Assembly: GCA_934754355.1 (NCBI GenBank)
Contig: CAKVID010000001.1
Coordinates: 124,001-188,000, forward strand
From: an uncultured Clostridia bacterium
Lineage (GTDB): Bacteria; Bacillota; Clostridia; Christensenellales; UBA1242
DNA length: 64,000 nt
Direction: 5' to 3'
In this document: positions 59,431 through 64,000 of the stretch, piece by piece
How positions within the stretch are numbered: the first letter of the stretch is position 1
Layout: each line of letters opens with the position of its first letter
Program-made: the position numbers and the translations under genes
Notes under the pieces: model-generated
Seen by the model: only the letters and a program-made list of their open reading frames with translations
Databases searched by the model: none
What the model was told of the DNA's origin: nothing

Positions 59431-61134
59431 ATGTTAGAAACTATTAAAATTACAAATCTGGCACTAATTAGTAAATCTCAAGTAAATTTTGTTGAAGGTT
59501 TCAATGTTCTTACCGGTGAGACTGGTGCGGGTAAATCTTTGATTGTAGATGCTTTACTTTTCTTGACTGGAATAAGGGCGGACAAAACTCTTATTAAAAG
59601 TGGAGAGGATTTTGCAAAAGTTGAAGGTGTCTTTAGTGTTGATGAGAATAATTCTGAATTAAATGAAATATTAAATTCGGTAGATATACAGAATGAGGGA
59701 ACGCTAATTATTTCTAGATACTTTACAAATTCTGGTAAGAATGAATGCAGAATTAATGGAGAACTAGTAACACTCAATATTCTGAGGAAAGTATCTAATC
59801 AGATTATAGATATCTTTGGTCAGAACGACAGCATGATGCTATTAAACCCAGAAAATCACTTGGCAATAATTGACGGAATTATTGAAAATAGTCTGACATT
59901 TAAGAAGGGTGAACTTGCAACCTGTCTTAATCAATTAGATGAAATTAATAAAGAGATTAGAGAATTAGGTGGCATTGATAAAGATAGAGATAATAATATT
60001 AAGTTACTAGAATTTCAGATTAATGAAATTACTAACGCAGATTTGAGAATTAATGAAGAAGATGAATTGAAAAATCAGATAAAGATAATGGAGAATAGTG
60101 AGAAAATATTTGCCTCACTGAATGATAGCATCAATTGTCTAGACGGAGAATTGAATGTCTCAAATATGATAAAGTCCGCTATCAATAGTATGTCGCAAGC
60201 ATTAAATTTTGATGATGAATTATCTAGTGAGAAAGATAGATTGTATTCTTGTAAATATGAATTAGAAGATATTATTTCAAATCTTGAGAGCAAGAGGGAC
60301 AGTATTCATTATGATGCTGAAGAATTGGATAAATTAAATGATAGGCTTTCTTATATTAAAGATTTAGAACGAAAATATGGAAACACCATTGAAGACATTT
60401 TAAGTGTCAAAGAAGAATATGAGAAGAGGCTTAATTTGCTAATTAATGCAGAAGAAGAATTGAATAGACTTGTTCTTAATAAAAATCATCTTTTGAAAGA
60501 AATAATTGCTGTATGTACTGAACTTAGAAATATTAGAAAAAGTGAGATTGAGAAATTTAAAACTAAGTTTGTTGCTGAACTTAGAAAATTAGGAATGAAA
60601 AATGCTAACTTTGATGTTATTTTCAAAAATGATATCAATCTAGATAACATTGAGAAAATAGTAAGTCCCACAGGTGCGGACGATATTGAATTTATGTTTA
60701 GTGCCAATTTGGGTGTAGAACTTAGACCGCTTAGCAAGATTATTTCTGGTGGAGAAATGAGTAGATTTATGTTAGCACTTAAATCTTTGCAAAATAATAA
60801 TTCAAACAAAACTTGTATCTTTGATGAGATTGATACTGGAATTGGTGGAGAAATTGGAGTAATTATAGGTCAAAAGATATGTGAAATTTCTAGGAACTCT
60901 CAAGTAATTTGTATTACGCATTTAGCACAAATTGCTGTATTTGGAGATAATAATTTAAAGATTACTAAATACGATGAGGGTAATTCTACAATAACTTCTG
61001 TAACTCCACTTAATAATGAAACTAAAATTAATGAAATTGCTAGAATGATTGGTTCTTCTTCGCAAGTATCATTGAATTTGGCAAATGTTATGATTGATGA
61101 AGCGCACGCCTATAAAAATAGTTTAATTAAGTAG
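59431..61134 (+). CDS. recN: DNA repair protein RecN
   Basis: SMC-like ATPase for double-strand-break repair. The 567-aa product has Walker A VLTGETGAGKSLIVDAL near the N-terminus, two long coiled-coil arms (about residues 155-360), the ABC signature KIISGGEMSRFMLALK and Walker B CIFDEIDTGIGGEIG. Length is normal. AGGA precedes ATG. It is read from its own promoter. Confidence 0.96.
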   Translation: MLETIKITNLALISKSQVNFVEGFNVLTGETGAGKSLIVDALLFLTGIRADKTLIKSGEDFAKVEGVFSVDENNSELNEILNSVDIQNEGTLIISRYFTNSGKNECRINGELVTLNILRKVSNQIIDIFGQNDSMMLLNPENHLAIIDGIIENSLTFKKGELATCLNQLDEINKEIRELGGIDKDRDNNIKLLEFQINEITNADLRINEEDELKNQIKIMENSEKIFASLNDSINCLDGELNVSNMIKSAINSMSQALNFDDELSSEKDRLYSCKYELEDIISNLESKRDSIHYDAEELDKLNDRLSYIKDLERKYGNTIEDILSVKEEYEKRLNLLINAEEELNRLVLNKNHLLKEIIAVCTELRNIRKSEIEKFKTKFVAELRKLGMKNANFDVIFKNDINLDNIEKIVSPTGADDIEFMFSANLGVELRPLSKIISGGEMSRFMLALKSLQNNNSNKTCIFDEIDTGIGGEIGVIIGQKICEISRNSQVICITHLAQIAVFGDNNLKITKYDEGNSTITSVTPLNNETKINEIARMIGSSSQVSLNLANVMIDEAHAYKNSLIK

Positions 61135-61183
61135 TGACCAACTTTTACCAAATAAAATAACGAATATTTTGAACTTAATTATA

Positions 61184-61220
61184 TAAAATACTTCTAATAT
61201 TATATTGGGAGTATTTTTTT
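61184..61220 (+). terminator. Terminator after recN overlapping the spoIVB ribosome site
   Basis: AAATACTTC and GGGAGTATTT form a stem (G-T at one end) followed by TTTTTT. The GGGAG (61207-61211) that serves as ribosome site for spoIVB is in the 3' arm. Confidence 0.6.
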
Positions 61221-61222
61221 GT

Positions 61223-62425
61223 ATGGCAAAAAAGAAAAAACTTATACCTATACTGGTTATAATATTTTTTGTTGTTGTATCTAGTTTTTTTCCATACAAT
61301 TTATTTTTTTCTCTTAGAAATGAGATGTTTGTAACGACTGATGAATTACAAGATATACTAACTAATAATTGGTTAATTTCTTCAAATATTATAAGTGCAT
61401 CTGCCGAAGAAGATAATGAATTTGATAAATACATTATCAATTATAAGTTATTTAATTTATTTAATATTAAGAAATTAAAAGTAAATGTTGTAGAACCAGA
61501 CAGATATTTTGCGGGTGGAGAAACTCTTGGATTTTCTTTGCAGTCGAGGGGTGTAATTCTAATTGGTGGTAATTATATTTTATCTAAGAACGGAATTGAA
61601 AGACCATTTGAAAATAGTGGTCTTAAGACTGGAGATGTTATTACGCATATTGATGGAATAGAGATTAATAGCGTTGAAGATATTGCCAAAATTTTGGAGA
61701 ATTTCAAAGGCGAGAGTGTAATTCTTAAAGTTAGAAGAAATGGCGATTGTTTTCAAGCAGAAATTAAACCTGCACTTGATAGTATGACCAATACTTATAA
61801 ATTAGGTTTGTGGGTAAAAGAAGATGCAGTGGGGATAGGAACTTTATCTTTTGTAAATGCAACAACCAAAAGATTTGGTTCTCTAGGTCATTCAATAAAT
61901 GATAGTGAGACAAATGAATGTATTGAAGTAAGCGGTGGGAATATTTATGAGAGTAAAATTCTGGGCATAAAGAAAGGCAAAAGTGGCAAGGCGGGGGAAT
62001 TAATGGGCACATTTAGTAGAGAAAATGTGCTAGGAAGTGTAGACAAAAATTGTGAATACGGAGTATATGGCTTTGTAGACGATGTAGATAAATTTACTGT
62101 TAATAAGACTTCTATAGATATCGGCGGAAGATTATCTGCTAAACCCGGTAAGGCTCAAATTCTTTCTTCGCTTGATGGAGAAACTATAGAAGCATTCGAT
62201 ATAGAAATAATTAAAACTAATTTCCAAGCAAGTTGTAATGAGAAAAGTATGGTTATTAGGGTTACTGACAAAAATCTTATTGCCAAGACTGGTGGGATAG
62301 TGCAAGGAATGAGTGGAAGCCCAATAATACAGAATGGAAAACTTATTGGTGCGGTTACACATGTTTTTGTAAATGATCCAACTAAGGGGTTTGGTATATA
62401 TATAGATTGGATGCTAGAACAATAA
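61223..62425 (+). CDS. spoIVB: SpoIVB serine peptidase (S55 family)
   Basis: Made in the forespore and secreted to activate pro-sigma-K processing through SpoIVFA. The 400-aa product has an N-terminal membrane segment (residues 7-27), a PDZ domain (about 95-185, LKTGDVITHIDGIEINSVED), and the S55 catalytic domain with GHSINDS near residue 215 (His) and GMSGSPIIQNGKLIGAVTHV (nucleophile Ser). A TTG at 61205 is in frame, but ATG 61223 after GGGAG is preferred. spo0A, which usually follows, is absent. Confidence 0.94.
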   Translation: MAKKKKLIPILVIIFFVVVSSFFPYNLFFSLRNEMFVTTDELQDILTNNWLISSNIISASAEEDNEFDKYIINYKLFNLFNIKKLKVNVVEPDRYFAGGETLGFSLQSRGVILIGGNYILSKNGIERPFENSGLKTGDVITHIDGIEINSVEDIAKILENFKGESVILKVRRNGDCFQAEIKPALDSMTNTYKLGLWVKEDAVGIGTLSFVNATTKRFGSLGHSINDSETNECIEVSGGNIYESKILGIKKGKSGKAGELMGTFSRENVLGSVDKNCEYGVYGFVDDVDKFTVNKTSIDIGGRLSAKPGKAQILSSLDGETIEAFDIEIIKTNFQASCNEKSMVIRVTDKNLIAKTGGIVQGMSGSPIIQNGKLIGAVTHVFVNDPTKGFGIYIDWMLEQ

Positions 62426-62496
62426 AAATATAATTAAATTGATTAAAAATTAATATAAAATATTTATTATTATAGTAAATAAATTGCTAAAAACCA

Positions 62497-62525
62497 TTGA
62501 CAAAAGAGATTGCGATAGGTATAAT
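62497..62525 (+). promoter_or_regulatory. Promoter of infC-rpmI-rplT
   Basis: A full-consensus TTGACA (62497-62502), a 17-base spacer and TATAAT (62520-62525), the strongest promoter seen in the window. Confidence 0.85.
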
Positions 62526-62532
62526 ACTTGTG

Positions 62533-62650
62533 TAGTTTAAAGAAGAAGACCACTTCTCACCCATCGAATTTTGTTTTGATGTGGTAAATAATAATAAATT
62601 TTTGTATTTATTGTGAGAGGTGGGTAATTAAAGTTACTCACTTTTTTTAA
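62533..62650 (+). ncRNA. Attenuator-type leader of infC-rpmI-rplT
   Basis: The terminator GTGGGTAA/TTACTCAC (62620-62641) is followed by TTTTTTT. Upstream CTTCTCACCC (62553-62562) can pair with GTGAGAGG (62613-62620), and its ACCCA part with TGGGT, the 5' arm of the terminator. The two folds exclude each other. In Bacillota this operon is repressed by L20 through such a leader, so an L20-responsive element is likely, but I did not match it to a defined family model. Confidence 0.65.
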
Positions 62651-62680
62651 ACGGAAAATATAATTTGGGGGTATACCACT

Positions 62681-63193
62681 ATCAAAGAGTTACTTATTAA
62701 TGAACAAATTAGAGTTCCACAAGTAAGACTTGTAGGAAGTCAAGGAGAAGCACTAGGGATTATGGCTACTAGCGAGGCTATGAGACTTGCTGGAGAAGAA
62801 GGATTGGATTTGGTTCTAATGTCGCCAAATGCTGTTCCGCCTGTGTGCAAAATTATGGATTATGGCAAACATAAGTTTGACACCATAAAGAAAGAAAAAG
62901 AAGCCAAGAAAAAGCAAAAAATTGTGGAAGTGAAAGGAATGCAACTTAGCATGAATATTGCTGATAATGATATGCAATTTAAGGCTAAAAATGTTCGTAA
63001 GTTTTTGACAAATGGTGACAAAGTGAAAGTCTCTCTTAGAATGTTTGGTAGACAGAATGCTAATCCACAACTTGGAATTCCTATCATGCAGAAATTCTAT
63101 GAGATGCTAGAAGATGTATGTGATATGACATCTAAACCAGAAGTAAATGGTAAACAAATTGTAATGGTTTTATCACCAAAGAATACTAAATAA
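62681..63193 (+). CDS. infC: Translation initiation factor IF-3
   Basis: Controls start-codon fidelity and subunit splitting. The protein reads through the usual start IKELLINEQIRVPQVRL, but there is no ATG in frame before 62762, which would remove 27 conserved residues. The best start is ATC at 62681, 9 bases after GGGGG (62667-62671), giving 170 aa. infC genes typically use rare ATT, ATA or ATC starts, by which IF-3 limits its own synthesis. C-domain motifs: EVKGMQLSMNIADNDMQFK and KVKVSLRMFGRQ. rpmI follows after 16 bases. Confidence 0.93.
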   Translation: MKELLINEQIRVPQVRLVGSQGEALGIMATSEAMRLAGEEGLDLVLMSPNAVPPVCKIMDYGKHKFDTIKKEKEAKKKQKIVEVKGMQLSMNIADNDMQFKAKNVRKFLTNGDKVKVSLRMFGRQNANPQLGIPIMQKFYEMLEDVCDMTSKPEVNGKQIVMVLSPKNTK

Positions 63194-63209
63194 TTAAGGA
63201 GAAAGAATT

Positions 63210-63404
63210 ATGCCAAAACAAAAAACACATACTGGTGCAAAGAAAAGATTTAAACTTAAAAAATCTGGACTAATTAAGAGAAACAAACAAAATAGAAGAC
63301 ACATCTTAACTAAGAAAACTCCATCTAGAAAGAGAAGACTTAGAAAGGGTGGATATGTTGCAAAAGCCAACGAAAGAAATATAAAAGAGTTGCTTTCAGC
63401 ATAA
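63210..63404 (+). CDS. rpmI: 50S ribosomal protein L35
   Basis: The 64-aa, very basic product reads PKQKTHTGAKKRFKLKKSG at the N-terminus and KRRLRKGGYVAKAN near the end, the L35 pattern. AAGGAG precedes ATG. It is the second gene of the IF3-L35-L20 operon. Confidence 0.97.
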   Translation: MPKQKTHTGAKKRFKLKKSGLIKRNKQNRRHILTKKTPSRKRRLRKGGYVAKANERNIKELLSA

Positions 63405-63423
63405 CTAAAAGGAGAAATGACTT

Positions 63424-63780
63424 ATGAGAATTAAAAGAGCAGTTAACGCAGTTAAAAAGAGAAGAAAAGTTCTAAGAAGTGCCAAAGGTTACTGGGGTGC
63501 TAGAAGCAAACTTTATAGAGTTGCTAAACAAGCAGTTATGAAAGCAGGTCAATATGCTTATACTGGTAGAAGACTAAAGAAGAGAGATTTCCGTCAACTT
63601 TGGATTGCTAGAATTAATGCTGGTTGTAGACAAAATGACATGTCTTATAGCCAATTTATGCATGGACTAAAAGTTGCTAATATCGACCTAAATAGAAAGG
63701 TTTTGTCTGATCTTGCTATTTCTGACGAGAAAGCATTTGCTAGTTTGGTTGCAACTGCAAAGAAAGCACTTGCAAAATAA
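63424..63780 (+). CDS. rplT: 50S ribosomal protein L20
   Basis: The 118-aa basic product contains KRRKVLRSAKGYWGARSKLY, KRDFRQLWIARINAGCRQN and YSQFMHGLKVANIDLNRK, all typical of L20. It is the likely repressor of its own operon through the leader at 62533-62650. AAAGGAG precedes ATG; a terminator follows. Confidence 0.97.
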   Translation: MRIKRAVNAVKKRRKVLRSAKGYWGARSKLYRVAKQAVMKAGQYAYTGRRLKKRDFRQLWIARINAGCRQNDMSYSQFMHGLKVANIDLNRKVLSDLAISDEKAFASLVATAKKALAK

Positions 63781-63794
63781 TAAATTTTAGGGGT

Positions 63795-63828
63795 AAAACA
63801 AGTATTTTTCATTAAATACTTGTTTTCA
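63795..63828 (+). terminator. Terminator of infC-rpmI-rplT
   Basis: AAAACAAGTATTT pairs with AAATACTTGTTTT around a TTCATT loop. Confidence 0.8.
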
Positions 63829-63844
63829 CATTTTATAGGTTTAC

Positions 63845-64000
63845 ATGATTACAAGTAGAGAAAATAAATTAATTAAATATTGTGTTCAAGTGAAAGACAA
63901 GAAATTCTCTAAACTTGAAAATATTTGTCTTATTGAGACTTACAAAATTGTTAAAGAATTAGATGCTAAAAAGTTATTAACTACGATATTTTGTGTAGAA
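63845..64000 (+). CDS. SpoU/TrmH-family RNA 2'-O-methyltransferase, N-terminal part
   Basis: The frame begins with ATG 63845 and runs off the window after 52 codons. The N-terminus ITSRENKLIKYCVQVKDKKF followed by a GxLExxxLIE-like segment (ENICLIE) matches the substrate-binding domain of SpoU-family rRNA methyltransferases, which often follow rplT in Bacillota. The catalytic knot domain is not in view, and no strong ribosome site is visible, only a weak TATAGG. Confidence 0.75.
   Translation, partial: MITSRENKLIKYCVQVKDKKFSKLENICLIETYKIVKELDAKKLLTTIFCVE

Noticed and set aside
1..64000. CRISPR arrays, phage genes, restriction or toxin-antitoxin systems, rRNA operons and replication origin
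   Set aside because: Looked for by eye on both strands; no regularly spaced repeats, cas-like, phage structural, methylase or DnaA-box cluster was seen.

Overview
The window is about 64 kb of very AT-rich (roughly 30% GC) DNA from a spore-forming low-GC Gram-positive bacterium, most likely an uncultured member of class Clostridia. This rests on the complete spoIIIAA-AH operon, spoIVB and a ytxC-like gene, a T-box leader in front of thrS, gene orders typical of Bacillota (dprA-topA-trmFO-hslV-hslU, rpsB-tsf...frr-cdsA-rseP, rimP-nusA-rnpM-ylxQ-infB-rbfA-truB, nusB-xseA-xseB, argR-recN-spoIVB, infC-rpmI-rplT), clear AGGAGG-type ribosome sites, and sigma-A promoters with 16-18 bp spacers. Species or genus cannot be named from sequence reading alone.

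Layout. 1-8,250 is the accessory, variable part: tRNA genes (partial tRNA, Gly, Ser, Leu, Cys), exonuclease III, a PAP2 phosphatase, a superoxide reductase gene bracketed by tRNA-Ser and a 56-bp copy of its 3' part, a decayed gene, a Nudix hydrolase, and a full-length Rho paralogue that has lost its ATPase motifs. 8,250-14,440 holds dCMP deaminase and a divergent glycerol module (lipase + glycerol kinase one way, two FAD oxidoreductases + DUF1667 the other). 14,500-17,460 is ytxC-like, T-box, thrS. 17,690-25,570 is yifB-dprA-topA-trmFO-hslV-hslU. 25,670-33,750 has a HelD-like helicase, hisS, tcdA-like, trxA, iscS, a degenerate IscU-like protein with a long charged tail, ruvX and DUF1292. 34,000-40,730 is the translation/envelope block rpsB-tsf-[BspA-like surface protein]-frr-cdsA-rseP. 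40,785-49,380 has a PolC-derived protein that keeps only the N-domain, OB-fold and exonuclease, then rimP to truB and nfo. 49,478-54,240 is spoIIIA, followed by asp23-like, nusB, xseAB and proS. 58,220-58,886 is an AT-rich regulatory gap with ARG-box-like sites ahead of argR. The window closes with recN, spoIVB, infC (non-ATG start), rpmI, rplT and a cut-off SpoU methyltransferase.

Most genes are ordinary housekeeping. The points that stand out are (i) the Rho-like protein without Walker A, catalytic Glu or C-terminal arginine-finger segment; (ii) a polymerase-less PolC exactly at the polC locus; (iii) absence of pyrH, uppS, dxr, ispA, dxs, tlyA and nadK from positions where related bacteria often carry them; (iv) two apparently leaderless DNA-repair genes (exonuclease III and ruvX); (v) repeated nesting of a promoter -35 box inside the preceding terminator; and (vi) the tRNA-Ser duplications around superoxide reductase. 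All family calls are from recognising motifs by eye; no database search was run.
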